From positions 806,001 to 870,000 of the forward strand of contig NZ_CP014766.1 of the NCBI RefSeq assembly GCF_001611675.1: a stretch of DNA of 64,000 bases, written 5' to 3'. The stretch comes from Pontibacter akesuensis. Its GTDB lineage: Bacteria; Bacteroidota; Bacteroidia; Cytophagales; Hymenobacteraceae. This document shows positions 16,900 through 26,009 of this stretch, one piece after another. Every line of letters starts with the position of its first letter. The stretch's first letter is position 1. The notes under the pieces are model-generated. The model was not told the DNA's origin and made no database searches. It saw only the letters and a program-made list of their open reading frames with translations. The position numbers and the translations under genes are program-made.

Positions 16900-17898
16900 A
16901 TGAAAAAAGTATTTAAAGTGATTGGCTATGTACTGATGGCTGCCATGGTAGCTGTCGCAGCTGGGGTAATCTACCTGCAGTACGCTTTTCCGAATGTGGA
17001 TGCGGCACCAAACATAAATGTGGTGAAAAGCTCTGACCAGATAGAACGCGGTCGTTACCTTGCCAACCATGTCACCGTCTGCATTGACTGCCACTCTACC
17101 CGGGACTTTTCCCGCCTGGCCGGACCTCCCGTGCCCGGTACGGAAGGCAAAGGCGGCGACAGGTTTGACCACTCCTTTGGCTTCCCGGGCACCTTCTACG
17201 CCAGAAACATCACCTCCGACAAGGAAACAGGCATTGGCTCCTGGACGGACGGCGAAATATACCGAGCCATCACCAAGGGTGTAAGCAGGAACGGAGAACC
17301 ACTCTTCCCGGTGATGCCGTACAAGTCGTACCGCAACCTGACAACTGAAGATGCCTATGCCATTGTGGCCTATATCCGCACGCTGGCTCCTGTTAAGCAC
17401 CAGGTGCCGGCGTCTGACCCTGATTTCCCGGTGAACCTCTTGCTGCGTACCATGCCGTCTAACGACGCACCGCCCGCCCTGCAGCAAACAGCACTGAACG
17501 ATGAACTAGCCCGGGGCGAGTACCTGACAACCATAGGCGGCTGCGCTGATTGCCACACACCAAAAGATAAAAAGACAGCAGGCAAGAGTTTTGCAGGTGG
17601 CATGGACTTCACCTTTCCAAACGGTGCCGTGCTGCGGGCAGCCAATCTCTCTCCCGACAAGCAGCATGGTATAGGACGTTGGACAGAGGATGCGTTTGTG
17701 CGCCGGTTTAAGATGTTTGAGGACCCGGCGTTGACAGAAAAGCAGCTGGCACCCGGCGATTTCCAGACGCTGATGCCCTGGAAAATGTATTCCGGCATGA
17801 AGGAGGAGGACCTGCGGGCCATTTATACCTATTTAATGAGCCTGGAGCCAAGCCCGAATAAGGTGGTGAAGTATACGCCGGCACCGGAGAAGTCCTGA
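16900..17898 (+). CDS. Membrane-anchored diheme cytochrome c
   Basis: A 332-residue protein with an uncleaved N-terminal anchor (about residues 7-27) and two class I cytochrome c domains. Heme-binding sites are CIDCH (61-65) and CADCH (215-219). Each domain has a candidate axial Met (VMPYKSY; LMPWKMYSG). The architecture resembles the cytochrome subunit of gluconate/alcohol dehydrogenases and other periplasmic electron carriers, here with two rather than three hemes. No dehydrogenase subunit is adjacent, so the donor is unknown. Confidence 0.88.
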   Translation: MKKVFKVIGYVLMAAMVAVAAGVIYLQYAFPNVDAAPNINVVKSSDQIERGRYLANHVTVCIDCHSTRDFSRLAGPPVPGTEGKGGDRFDHSFGFPGTFYARNITSDKETGIGSWTDGEIYRAITKGVSRNGEPLFPVMPYKSYRNLTTEDAYAIVAYIRTLAPVKHQVPASDPDFPVNLLLRTMPSNDAPPALQQTALNDELARGEYLTTIGGCADCHTPKDKKTAGKSFAGGMDFTFPNGAVLRAANLSPDKQHGIGRWTEDAFVRRFKMFEDPALTEKQLAPGDFQTLMPWKMYSGMKEEDLRAIYTYLMSLEPSPNKVVKYTPAPEKS

Positions 17899-17927
17899 CC
17901 TTTGGCAAGTATAAAACAGCACCAGAG

Positions 17928-17958
17928 AGCCGCCCGCACCTGCAGACGGCTTTTTTTT
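17928..17958 (+). terminator. Probable terminator after the cytochrome gene
   Basis: AGCCG (17928-17932) pairs with CGGCT (17947-17951), followed by eight T. The stem is short, but the T tract is strong. Confidence 0.5.
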
Positions 17959-18003
17959 GTGCCCCAGATGTCGTATCATCGCTGCCAGTATCAACTTTTA
18001 CCC

Positions 18004-18483
18004 ATGCAACTTTACCAACACGACGAGGACAACACGCCTCTAGCCCTTGCCTACGCCCGTTTCTGGACCCGGCTTTCTGCTTTTTTTGTGGATGCCCTCC
18101 TAATGTCCCTCGCGCTGGCGCTGCTCATTCCAATTCTTGGCCTTCCGCTGGCACCGGAGCTGGATGATTGGGAAAACCGGGCGAAATTACAGGGAATCAG
18201 CGCCTTTATCGGGTGGCTATACTACGCCGGCTTTGAGAGTTCAGCCAAACAGGCCACTTTGGGAAAGCAACTCTTCGGCATTTTTGTAACGGATACGCAG
18301 GGGTACCCCTTGTCATTTGCCCGCGCCAGCGGCCGCTACTTTGGCAAGCTGCTGTCGGGCCTGATCTTCCTGATCGGGTACATTATGGCTGCCTTCACCA
18401 AACGCCGCCAGGCCCTGCACGACATGCTGGCCAACACCCTGGTATTGCAACACCCGGGCGTAAAGCAGGAGCAGGAAAATTAG
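18004..18483 (+). CDS. RDD-family membrane protein
   Basis: A 159-residue protein. The start at 18004 (MQLYQHDEDN) is chosen because the earlier in-frame ATG at 17902 would place the terminator inside the gene. The RDD signature appears as ARFWTRLSAFFVDALLMSLA, with Arg and Asp in the first helix, plus ATLGKQLFGIFVTDTQG and RRQALHDMLANTLVL. Three to four helices are visible. RDD proteins have been linked to transport, but the function here is unknown. Confidence 0.82.
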   Translation: MQLYQHDEDNTPLALAYARFWTRLSAFFVDALLMSLALALLIPILGLPLAPELDDWENRAKLQGISAFIGWLYYAGFESSAKQATLGKQLFGIFVTDTQGYPLSFARASGRYFGKLLSGLIFLIGYIMAAFTKRRQALHDMLANTLVLQHPGVKQEQEN

Positions 18484-18665
18484 CTTTTTCTAATACTTGT
18501 AACTGCCTGGGATAATCCCACTACGTGGTAACTCAGGGAAAAACACCTCATCGCACAAACATCAAACCCCTGGTTTTTAACACGGTACAAAACAAAAATC
18601 ATCCATGGCTGTAACCAAGTGTCTGGCTGCAAGTATAGTAAGGTTCCCGAATAACTTTACCATAT

Positions 18666-19097
18666 ATGCAGGCCACTTTTACCGAATCTAACACGAACGC
18701 TGAACTCGCCACCCTTGGCCCCCGACTTACCGCCTTTGCCCTGGATGTGCTGCTGCTGCTCACGTTAATAGGGCTGGCTGATTATTTCACCATTAGCACC
18801 GACGAAAACGCGCTGTTCCTGAAACCTGAACGGCTTCTGCACCTGGTGCTGGGCTGGCTATACTTTGCCGGCGGCGAAACCTGCTACTGCCAGGCCACCC
18901 CAGGCAAATACCTCCTCCACCTGCGCGTGACCACTACCCGCGGTAGCCGCCCCTCCTTTAGGGCGACAACAATACGGTTTTTTGCCCGACCATTTTCCGT
19001 TCTGCTTTTCACGCTTCGCTTCCTCGTAAGCGCTCCCTCTGATACTCGCAGCATGTTTCACGACCGGCTGGCAAACTCACAGGTGGTAAAAAACTAA
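18666..19097 (+). CDS. RDD-family membrane protein, second copy
   Basis: A 143-residue paralog-like neighbour of the gene at 18004. It shows the same plan: GPRLTAFALDVLLLLTLI (R...D helix), ATPGKYLLHLRVTTTRG and SMFHDRLANSQVV. Two RDD genes in a row suggest an ancient duplication, though the sequences have diverged widely. It ends base-to-base against the convergent DUF389 gene, with no room for a separate terminator. Confidence 0.8.
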   Translation: MQATFTESNTNAELATLGPRLTAFALDVLLLLTLIGLADYFTISTDENALFLKPERLLHLVLGWLYFAGGETCYCQATPGKYLLHLRVTTTRGSRPSFRATTIRFFARPFSVLLFTLRFLVSAPSDTRSMFHDRLANSQVVKN

Positions 19098-20378
19098 TTA
19101 GGGCTTCTCGGCTTTACCGGGGTAATTCAGCACGGTGATACTGAACATTGGGTCGGCGTTCCAGTCTTCGGCCTTCACACGCGCATACAGTACTTCACTC
19201 ACCAGCTTCTTTACCTCTTCATCTGTCATAGCATCGTTGCGCTTGTACAGGTATACCTCGCAAATAACGGGGTTCAGGTTGGGTAACGTGCCGCGGGTAA
19301 AACGAGCATTCACCTCAATGGGCTCAATCCCTTCCATCTTGTTTAGCTCGGTACGAATAACGGAGGCTATCTGTACATTTACACTGCCTTTCTGCAGGCC
19401 CGGCTGCCCGGCGTATTGCCAGTACAGCAGCCCTGCCACCAGCAGCGTAGACACGGCCAGCGAAAGTTTGAAGACATAGGCCTTCCCATCTGCAAAGCGC
19501 ACCCCATTGGTCGTAACTTTGCCCATGTACCGGAATATTAGCGCAGCCGTGAGTTGGATGACTGCCAATTGCAGCAGCAACAGAAACACGCCGCTCCGCA
19601 CCAGTTGCCAGTTGCCAAAGTTCACCGCCATGCCAATCAGGCCGGTGGGTGGCGCCAGCGAAGCCGCCACCAGCACCCCTACGGCAGCGCCAGGCACTAA
19701 ACTGTCCCGTTCCGACGAAATCAGGTTAACGCCGCCTGCCAGGCCTGCCACTATGGGCAGCAGTATCGACATCTGCGAAATATGGCTCACCGAGACCATC
19801 AAAGGCGTTGCGAATTTCTGATCGATAAAAAAAGACAGCAGGAAGGTCACGAGGATACCTGTGCCAATCGCCATAAAATAGCGCATCAGGCTTTGCTTTA
19901 GCAACTGCATTTTGCCTGCCGCGGCGGCCAGGGCCGCATTCATGGCCGGCCCGGCAAATGGCGACACCAGCATGGCGGCCACCAGCAGGTATACAGTGCC
20001 GGTGTACAAGCCAACCCAAACTAAAATTCCGCCTGCCGCCGAATAGATAAGCATTCCCTTTTTCGATCCGACACTCTGTATACCTCCCAAAAATATTTCA
20101 ATCGGGCTGCGCAGGGACACATCTGCCACCTGGTCGGGCGCCTCACCCTGCGGAGGGTACAGCGTAATAATACCGCGTGGAATGAGGGTAATTTCTGCGT
20201 CCTCATATTTGCTGATGCTTTCTAAAAAGCTGCTTACCTTCTGGTTGTTCAGGTGCAGGGTCAACAGTTCTCCGTCCTCCAGTGGCTGCAACTGCAGATT
20301 TTTTCCGTTGTGCTCCTTGGCTATTTTTTGTATTTCTCTACCTTCTCCTTGTTTTACTTTAATAGATAGTTGGCGCAT
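19098..20378 (-). CDS. DUF389 (TIGR00341-type) membrane protein
   Basis: A 426-residue protein. The N-terminal 130 residues are soluble and ferredoxin-like in pattern. A hydrophobic core of at least six helices follows, with the DUF389 signature LLVAAMLVSPFAGPAMNAAL, then GLAGGVNLISSERDSLVPGA and LVAASLAPPTGLIG. A cytosolic C-terminal domain of about 110 residues follows. The family is widespread and uncharacterised, probably a transporter or channel. Confidence 0.85.
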   Translation of the reverse strand: MRQLSIKVKQGEGREIQKIAKEHNGKNLQLQPLEDGELLTLHLNNQKVSSFLESISKYEDAEITLIPRGIITLYPPQGEAPDQVADVSLRSPIEIFLGGIQSVGSKKGMLIYSAAGGILVWVGLYTGTVYLLVAAMLVSPFAGPAMNAALAAAAGKMQLLKQSLMRYFMAIGTGILVTFLLSFFIDQKFATPLMVSVSHISQMSILLPIVAGLAGGVNLISSERDSLVPGAAVGVLVAASLAPPTGLIGMAVNFGNWQLVRSGVFLLLLQLAVIQLTAALIFRYMGKVTTNGVRFADGKAYVFKLSLAVSTLLVAGLLYWQYAGQPGLQKGSVNVQIASVIRTELNKMEGIEPIEVNARFTRGTLPNLNPVICEVYLYKRNDAMTDEEVKKLVSEVLYARVKAEDWNADPMFSITVLNYPGKAEKP

Positions 20379-20440
20379 AAGTTTCTGTTTGTCTTCTTTA
20401 TATTACGGCGGCACCTGCTGTTGGTGTTTAGTTAAAAAGC

Positions 20441-20476
20441 AAAAGCCCCCTGCAGCCTTTGCTGCAGGGGGCTTTT
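20441..20476 (-). terminator. Strong terminator of the histidine phosphatase gene
   Basis: A 15-bp perfect stem: AAAAGCCCCCTGCAG (20441-20455) against CTGCAGGGGGCTTTT (20462-20476), with a 6-base loop. It lies just downstream of the minus-strand gene ending at 20499. Confidence 0.85.
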
Positions 20477-20498
20477 GAAAAGTGGATCGCTCGCCGTT

Positions 20499-21080
20499 TT
20501 AGTTGCTGGTCGCGCCATACTTGTCTGTCTCTACCGTTGCGGTGCCATTGGGCGCCACAGTAACTTTAAAGATGTAATCGTACTGCTGTTCCGAGATATC
20601 CGACACCGGACGCTTTGCCCCAAGGGCCTCCACGAGCGGCAGCAGGGTGTTTGAGTGGCCTGCTACCACCACGGTCTGGCCAGCATGGTTTTGCAACAAT
20701 TTCTCCGTAATCCCTTTAAAATCGTGCGCCTCATACTGCTGCACTTCTAGCTGGGCGCTTTCGGCAATTGGCTTCAGTGTATTTTTTGTGCGCATGTACT
20801 TGGTGGCGTACAGGGCATCTACCTGCTGCCCCTCCAGCAGTGAGCGCAATGCCTCTGCCCGCGCCACTCCCGCTGAGGTCAGGTCCGGGTCCTGGTTGCC
20901 CGGGTCCGATATATCTTTCTCTGCGTGGCGCACCAGGTAAATCACCGTAGGCTGAGCGTTGTTGTCTACCGGATTCACCACCGTCAGCGCTCCTTCCTGT
21001 CCGGTTGGCGCCTGTTGGCAGGCAGCAAAAAGCAGCATCAAAAGAAATACCCATGCCTGTTTTAGTAGTGTTTTTTTCAT
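20499..21080 (-). CDS. Histidine phosphatase-family lipoprotein
   Basis: A 193-residue protein with a lipoprotein signal (MKKTLLKQAWVFLLMLLFAAC). The phosphatase core begins TVIYLVRHAEKDISDPGNQD with the RHA/RHG catalytic loop; the second catalytic His is in VVVAGHSNTLLPLVEAL. It belongs to the phosphoglycerate-mutase-like superfamily branch containing SixA-like phosphatases. Its location outside the inner membrane suggests a phosphate-scavenging or carbohydrate-phosphate role, which is inference. Confidence 0.85.
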   Translation of the reverse strand: MKKTLLKQAWVFLLMLLFAACQQAPTGQEGALTVVNPVDNNAQPTVIYLVRHAEKDISDPGNQDPDLTSAGVARAEALRSLLEGQQVDALYATKYMRTKNTLKPIAESAQLEVQQYEAHDFKGITEKLLQNHAGQTVVVAGHSNTLLPLVEALGAKRPVSDISEQQYDYIFKVTVAPNGTATVETDKYGATSN

Positions 21081-21119
21081 GTAATCGAAGTTGTTGGTTA
21101 GATGGTTTGGATGTATGGA

Positions 21120-23999
21120 TTAATTGGATTGTGTTAAATGCTCTCCTGCCTCCTGCACGTTCTGGGCATCCTGCCGGCGCTTCTTCTGCTGTAGCAGCTG
21201 CACCAGCCGCTGCCGGATGTCCAGCTGGTAAGGGTACAGCAACAGCGACCGCTCATAGGTGCGGATGGCACTACCCGCCTGGCCCTTTGCTTCCTGCATA
21301 CGCCCTTTAGCAGCTAGTTGCTGCGCCTGTTCTACCACTGTCTGCGGCTTAGGCAGTTGCTTTAAGGTTGCTTTGGCCTTGTCAGCTTCTCCCAGCGCCG
21401 CCAGCACCGGCACCAGCAGGTGCTGCTCCGCCACAGCCAGTTTTGCCTTGCCATCCAGCAAAGGTTGCGCGGCAGCCCGGGCAGCATCTTTGTTGCCCAG
21501 CTGCAGGTGGTAATCAGCCATGCGCACCATAAAATCTGCCCGTGGCACGCCAGCGGCGGCAAGAATGCGCTGGGCCTCCTCCAGCGTTTCGATGGCTGCT
21601 TTAGACTTGCCCTGAGCCGCCAGCACATCCGCGTACTGCTTGCGGAGCTCATAACGCTGTGGCTTTAGCGCAACGAGCTTCTTCAGCTCCTGCGCTGCCT
21701 CGTCTGTGGCGCGAGTGGTACCCTTTAGCCAGTTGGCATAGGCCAGCGCCTCGTCGCGGCTGTCGCGGAGGTAGGTGGAGATTGTGGGAGCATTTGCCGC
21801 ATACGTCTCAGCGACGGCAATTGCCTCGGGTACCATGCCATAATCCGCGTAGAACTCCCGGAAGCGCTCGTTTATGCTGGCACGCGTAAGCAGGTCGTTT
21901 TCGAGTGCCGCTGCTTTCTGGTAGAGCGCCACCTGGCGCATCATGGCATCAGTGGCTTTTAATTTGCCGCTGCGTTTCATGGCTTCGTACAAGTTGGCCT
22001 CGGCCACATACACCGGAGCGTAATCAGGGTTAACTTTTATTGCCCTGTCCAGCCACTCCCTTGCCGCCTGATACTCCTGCTGTTCCTGCTTCACACCTGC
22101 GTAGGCAAGTATGGCGGGTTGGTAGGCCGCATCCCACACCAGGGCACTGTCTAAGTATACTGTGGCTTTTTTCAGATCTTTCTGCCGCTGCGCCTGCTCA
22201 GCCAGGTTCAGGTATACCTGGGCCCAGTTACTGGCCATGGCCTGCTTGTCTCCTGCCAAGTAAGCCTGCTGCCGCTTCACCAAGCCATCCAGGAAAGTAT
22301 AAAGCTCGGGGTCTTTGGCTTTAAGGTCGGCGGTGGTATTGATGGACTTATGATTGAGCGGGTGCACTTTCACCGGCTCAAAGTAGGCTGGATAGGTTTG
22401 GGCCAAGTACTCGTGCTCGTTGTTGGCAGAGTAATAGTCGAGGGTGCGGTTTTCGGCCATGGCCTGGTTGTAGAGCCGGCGCACCTCACGCTTCTCGGCA
22501 TCGGTGAAAACGCTCTGGTGGAAAAGGTGTACATACTCATGCAGCACCACGTTTCGCTCCAGGTATGAGCCACGCACCACGTACTCAATGCCCGCCGCAC
22601 CGCTGCCCACGCCCCGGATATCCATCCACTGGCGGTTATCGAACGTGGTAGCCTGCCGGAAGTACGGTGAGCCCATGGCAATCGTCAGATCAACGTGCAG
22701 CGGCGGAATCACGAATTTTTCGTCTTGTTTAGAGAGAAACGGAAAGTACACGATGCTCTCATACAGCTGCGACCACACCATCTGCTGCACTTCCTTGCCT
22801 GGGTAATAGGCGGCATCCGGGAAAACACGTGCAAAGTTCTTCGGGTCTTTAATCACCGTTTGCTCCACCACCTGGTGCAGCGAGTCATAATTGTGGAGGT
22901 AAGTAAGTTGCTTTTGCTTGATCACGGCGGCAAGGGCATTATGAGCCGGACCGTAATGCTCTTTTTTGTCCAGGATGCGCTGAAAAATAGCCTGGGCAGA
23001 ATCAAGCCGCGCCACCCGCTCCATATCAAAGGCCATATAGTAGGCAGAGCCCCTCAGCATGGCAGGCAAAACAGAGGCTTTATACTTCTGCTGCACCATC
23101 TGGATCTCAGCTAGCGCCTCTCTCAGTTTATTTTCCGACAACAGTTTATCAGCTGAGGCTAGTGCCTTCCGTACTTCCTCGTCTTCCGGCTGGGCGTAGT
23201 CGGCATAGGTTAAATTTGTGTGTCCGTTGCCCCAATGCCAGTGCGTGACGTAGTGCAGCGGGTTCAGCGCCAGCGCCAGCTCCCACTGCGCCGCCATGGC
23301 GTCGAGCTGGGTGGCATCTACGCGCCGCCAGATGGCATAGCCGTAGCTAAAGCGGGCATCCGCGTTAAAGGGGTCTAAGGTCAGGCTGTTGATGAGCGGC
23401 TGCTCGGCCAGCTCCGGCTTTTGGTTCCAGAAATGCACATCCGACTCCAGCAGGTAAGCCTGGGCATTCTCCGGGTTCCAGACCTGTACTTTCTTTGCCC
23501 ATCCCAACGCCTCATCATACTTCTTCTGCAGCATCAGGGCACGGCCTACCGCCAAGGCAGCGGCTTCGTCTTTTGGGTTCTTCCGGAGCAGATGCTTAGC
23601 GGTGGCCTTTGCTTTTTCCAGTTCCCATGCCTGCACCTGCAGTTTGCTTTGCAGCAGCAGTGCCTCGCGCTCCTGAGGGCTTTTCTGCAGCACCTCCTGC
23701 ACTAGTTTCTCTGCCCGCTCAAATTCGTTCTGAAGTATGGCGAGCCGTGCCTGCACCAGTTTTGCCTCCTGATCTGGCTCTGCCGCCTGCAGCACTTGTT
23801 TTGCCTGCTGCCAGGCACCCAGATCCAACAGCCGCGAAGCCTTTGCGGCGGGGCTGGTGTTTGCAGTCAGTGCCTCCTGTCGCTCCTGTTGCAGCTTTTG
23901 CCGCACGGCAGCCACTTCATCGGGGTGCTGGGCGAAAGCGGAAAGACTGGCCAGAAACGCGGCACTGCAGAGCAGGAGTTTTTTTGGAGTGAGGAGCAT
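21120..23999 (-). CDS. Large TPR-repeat protein with an embedded HExxH metallopeptidase-like site
   Basis: A 959-residue secreted protein. The start at 23999 (MLLTPKKLLLCSAAFLASLS) is a signal peptide; an upstream ATG at 24038 would add 13 residues before it. The N-terminal third and the C-terminal half are strings of TPR helices (for example NPENAQAYLLESDVHFWNQK, NPDYAPVYVAEANLYEAM). Between them, HEYVH lies at residues 487-491 and NNEHEYLAQ about 40 residues later, which fits a gluzincin zinc site (HExxH plus Glu). It may be a periplasmic peptidase held in a TPR scaffold. No close characterised family was recognised. Confidence 0.8.
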   Translation of the reverse strand: MLLTPKKLLLCSAAFLASLSAFAQHPDEVAAVRQKLQQERQEALTANTSPAAKASRLLDLGAWQQAKQVLQAAEPDQEAKLVQARLAILQNEFERAEKLVQEVLQKSPQEREALLLQSKLQVQAWELEKAKATAKHLLRKNPKDEAAALAVGRALMLQKKYDEALGWAKKVQVWNPENAQAYLLESDVHFWNQKPELAEQPLINSLTLDPFNADARFSYGYAIWRRVDATQLDAMAAQWELALALNPLHYVTHWHWGNGHTNLTYADYAQPEDEEVRKALASADKLLSENKLREALAEIQMVQQKYKASVLPAMLRGSAYYMAFDMERVARLDSAQAIFQRILDKKEHYGPAHNALAAVIKQKQLTYLHNYDSLHQVVEQTVIKDPKNFARVFPDAAYYPGKEVQQMVWSQLYESIVYFPFLSKQDEKFVIPPLHVDLTIAMGSPYFRQATTFDNRQWMDIRGVGSGAAGIEYVVRGSYLERNVVLHEYVHLFHQSVFTDAEKREVRRLYNQAMAENRTLDYYSANNEHEYLAQTYPAYFEPVKVHPLNHKSINTTADLKAKDPELYTFLDGLVKRQQAYLAGDKQAMASNWAQVYLNLAEQAQRQKDLKKATVYLDSALVWDAAYQPAILAYAGVKQEQQEYQAAREWLDRAIKVNPDYAPVYVAEANLYEAMKRSGKLKATDAMMRQVALYQKAAALENDLLTRASINERFREFYADYGMVPEAIAVAETYAANAPTISTYLRDSRDEALAYANWLKGTTRATDEAAQELKKLVALKPQRYELRKQYADVLAAQGKSKAAIETLEEAQRILAAAGVPRADFMVRMADYHLQLGNKDAARAAAQPLLDGKAKLAVAEQHLLVPVLAALGEADKAKATLKQLPKPQTVVEQAQQLAAKGRMQEAKGQAGSAIRTYERSLLLYPYQLDIRQRLVQLLQQKKRRQDAQNVQEAGEHLTQSN

Positions 24000-24135
24000 T
24001 GGGAGGTGGCTTGGTTTTCTAATCTCTAAAAATAGCAACTTCCGCCTACTGATGAAAGCCTGCTCCCCTAAACTTCAGAATTGGACTATCTGCTGCCGGA
24101 ATTTGCGGGTATGAGGCCTCCTCGGTGTGGCATTT

Positions 24136-24156
24136 GGCACAAGCGAAGCTTGTGCC
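24136..24156. repeat. REP-like hairpin, perfect variant
   Basis: GGCACAAGC-GAA-GCTTGTGCC. A variant of the dispersed GGCGCAAGCG/CGCTTGTGCC hairpin seen at seven other places in the window. Confidence 0.65.
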
Positions 24157-24221
24157 AGCGGGATTAGTTAGTGGAAGCGGGGTTTAAGGAGGGTTTCCCT
24201 GGCCTGAGCACGGCAGAAAAC

Positions 24222-24253
24222 AAAAAAGGCTAACCCGAAGATTAGCCTTTTTT
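24222..24253 (-). terminator. Terminator of the tRNA-Leu gene
   Basis: AAAAAAGGCTAA (24222-24233) pairs perfectly with TTAGCCTTTTTT (24242-24253), 15 bases beyond the 3' end of the minus-strand tRNA. Confidence 0.8.
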
Positions 24254-24267
24254 AATGAAGTATGATG

Positions 24268-24349
24268 TGCGCACGGGGAGATTCGAACTCCCACACCCGA
24301 AGGCACAGGCTTCTGAGACCTGCACGTCTACCAGTTTCGCCACGTGCGC
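24268..24349 (-). tRNA. tRNA-Leu (CAG anticodon)
   Basis: On the minus strand the acceptor GCGCACG (24343-24349) pairs with CGTGCGC (24269-24275). The anticodon stem CAGGT/GCCTG holds the loop CTCAGAA, giving anticodon CAG. The T arm is GGGAG-TTCGAAT-CTCCC. The long variable arm TGCC-TTC-GGGT is typical of tRNA-Leu. CCA is not encoded. Confidence 0.93.
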
Positions 24350-24586
24350 AAAACTCGTTACACTACTTCAAAATCCCCAAAACCCTTAAACCCTTTGCGT
24401 TGATTGGGATTGCAAAATTAGCAGGCATTTCAGAATATGCAATACTTCAGAATAAAAATTTCTGATCTGGTTATGCAAATTCCGACGCAAAAGGAGCCTG
24501 GCACCTGCTGCATGAGCTGTAATTATCTGGAAGTGTGCTTCTTAATACAGCCATCCCTGTTTAAAAATATTTTTTTGCGATCTGCG

Positions 24587-25303
24587 CTATTTCACAACCG
24601 GATCGTCCTCCAGCACAGGAGTGATCTCCTTTTTAGAGTATCGCTCGATGCGGCGCAGTGCCCCGATGCCAATGATTACCCACAGAAAACCCGCCGCGAA
24701 ACCGGCTACCACATCCGTAGCGTAATGCACCCGCAGGTAAATGCGGCTGAAGCCAATCAAAAAGGCGAAAGTCAGCAGCAGCACCGTGAGCGTATACTTC
24801 AGGGCCTTGCTTTCCACATTTTGCCAGACCAGGTATATGATCAGGCCGTAAAAAGAGGCTGCCATCATGCTGTGCCCGCTCGGAAAGCTTAGGCCCGAAG
24901 CCTTCACCAGGGGCTCCATGGGCCGCTCTCTGTCAAAAAAATACTTCAAGATAAGATTGAGCGATATACTGCCCAGAGCCACAACCGGCACTTTGAGGGA
25001 GTACCAGCGGTGTTTGCGCACAAACAGAAAATAGGCAATCAGGATCAAGCCAGCCGGAATCAGGAACTGCTGTGAGGCAAAAAAAGTAATGAACTTGATA
25101 AAGCTGTCCATGGCCGGGCTGCCCAAGCTGGCCGCAAAGTCGAAGGCTGCCTCATCGAACCCAAGGGTATCGCCCTGTAGCAACTCGGCCCCGATATAGA
25201 GAAACGTGACAATGCACACCAGGAAAAGGAGCCATACAAACAGCAACTCGAAGGTGAAAAGCGCCGCGCCCGCCGCAACTCTTTTATATATGTTTCGGAT
25301 CAT
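24587..25303 (-). CDS. PAP2-family membrane phosphatase
   Basis: A 238-residue protein with about six helices. The three acid-phosphatase motifs are complete: KYFFDRERP, SFPSGHS and SRIYLRVHYATDV. The family includes undecaprenyl-diphosphate and phosphatidylglycerophosphate phosphatases, so a role in envelope lipid dephosphorylation is likely; the exact substrate cannot be told from sequence. The C-terminal tail is charged and cytoplasmic. Confidence 0.88.
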   Translation of the reverse strand: MIRNIYKRVAAGAALFTFELLFVWLLFLVCIVTFLYIGAELLQGDTLGFDEAAFDFAASLGSPAMDSFIKFITFFASQQFLIPAGLILIAYFLFVRKHRWYSLKVPVVALGSISLNLILKYFFDRERPMEPLVKASGLSFPSGHSMMAASFYGLIIYLVWQNVESKALKYTLTVLLLTFAFLIGFSRIYLRVHYATDVVAGFAAGFLWVIIGIGALRRIERYSKKEITPVLEDDPVVK

Positions 25304-25397
25304 ACGGAATTAATTTCGTTTAAAACCTGAAGAAATCCTGCTGCCAGGGCCTCTTTGTTTTTACGCATTTACCATCATAAACGTACCCTTTAAAACT

Positions 25398-25943
25398 ATG
25401 AAAGACACTATCAGGTTGTTTGTAGCCGCTATTTTGCCCCCTGACGTACAAAATACGCTGCAGCAGCACCTACAGCCCTATACGCACCCGGCCATTCGGT
25501 TTCTGCCTGTACAGAACCTGCACCTCACCTTGTTCTTTATCGGCAACGTGCCGCAGGAGCAGCTCACAAGTATAACCCACAGGGTGCAGGAAGTAGCCCA
25601 GCGGCATCAGCCTTTTATACTTGACCTGGAGCAGCTGGAGCCGGGACCGAACCGCAGGCAGCCGCGTTTGCTGTGGGCACGTTTTGCCGCCAATCCCACT
25701 TTTGAGGCGCTTAGCTATGAACTATCGGCGGCCCTGGCACAGCAGCCGGCAAAAAAGCTGAAGCCCATTCCGCATGTTACGCTGGCCCGCTTTAAGAAGG
25801 ACAAACCTGTCCCCGCTGATCTGCCGGTAGTAGAATTGGATGCCCCGCTTCAGCTGCCTGTGCCGGAAATAGCCCTGTGGCAGTCGGAACTGGCTTCGCC
25901 GCACCCAGTTTACTCAGTTCTAAAGCATTTCCCGCTCTCGTAA
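25398..25943 (+). CDS. thpR: RNA 2',3'-cyclic phosphodiesterase
   Basis: A 181-residue protein of the 2H phosphoesterase superfamily. Both HxTx catalytic motifs are present: HLTLFFIGNV near residue 42 and HVTLARF near residue 127. The first residues (RLFVAAILPPDVQNTLQQ) match the ThpR/LigT family start. The enzyme opens 2',3'-cyclic phosphates on RNA ends and can show 2'-5' ligase activity in vitro. It heads a likely three-gene rightward run with the CinA-like and methyltransferase genes. Confidence 0.88.
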   Translation: MKDTIRLFVAAILPPDVQNTLQQHLQPYTHPAIRFLPVQNLHLTLFFIGNVPQEQLTSITHRVQEVAQRHQPFILDLEQLEPGPNRRQPRLLWARFAANPTFEALSYELSAALAQQPAKKLKPIPHVTLARFKKDKPVPADLPVVELDAPLQLPVPEIALWQSELASPHPVYSVLKHFPLS

Positions 25944-26009
25944 AACCACAAAACCCGACGGCGCCAAAACGAGTAAACCAAGCTTCATTTATACTTTAAA
26001 TTTTACCCC

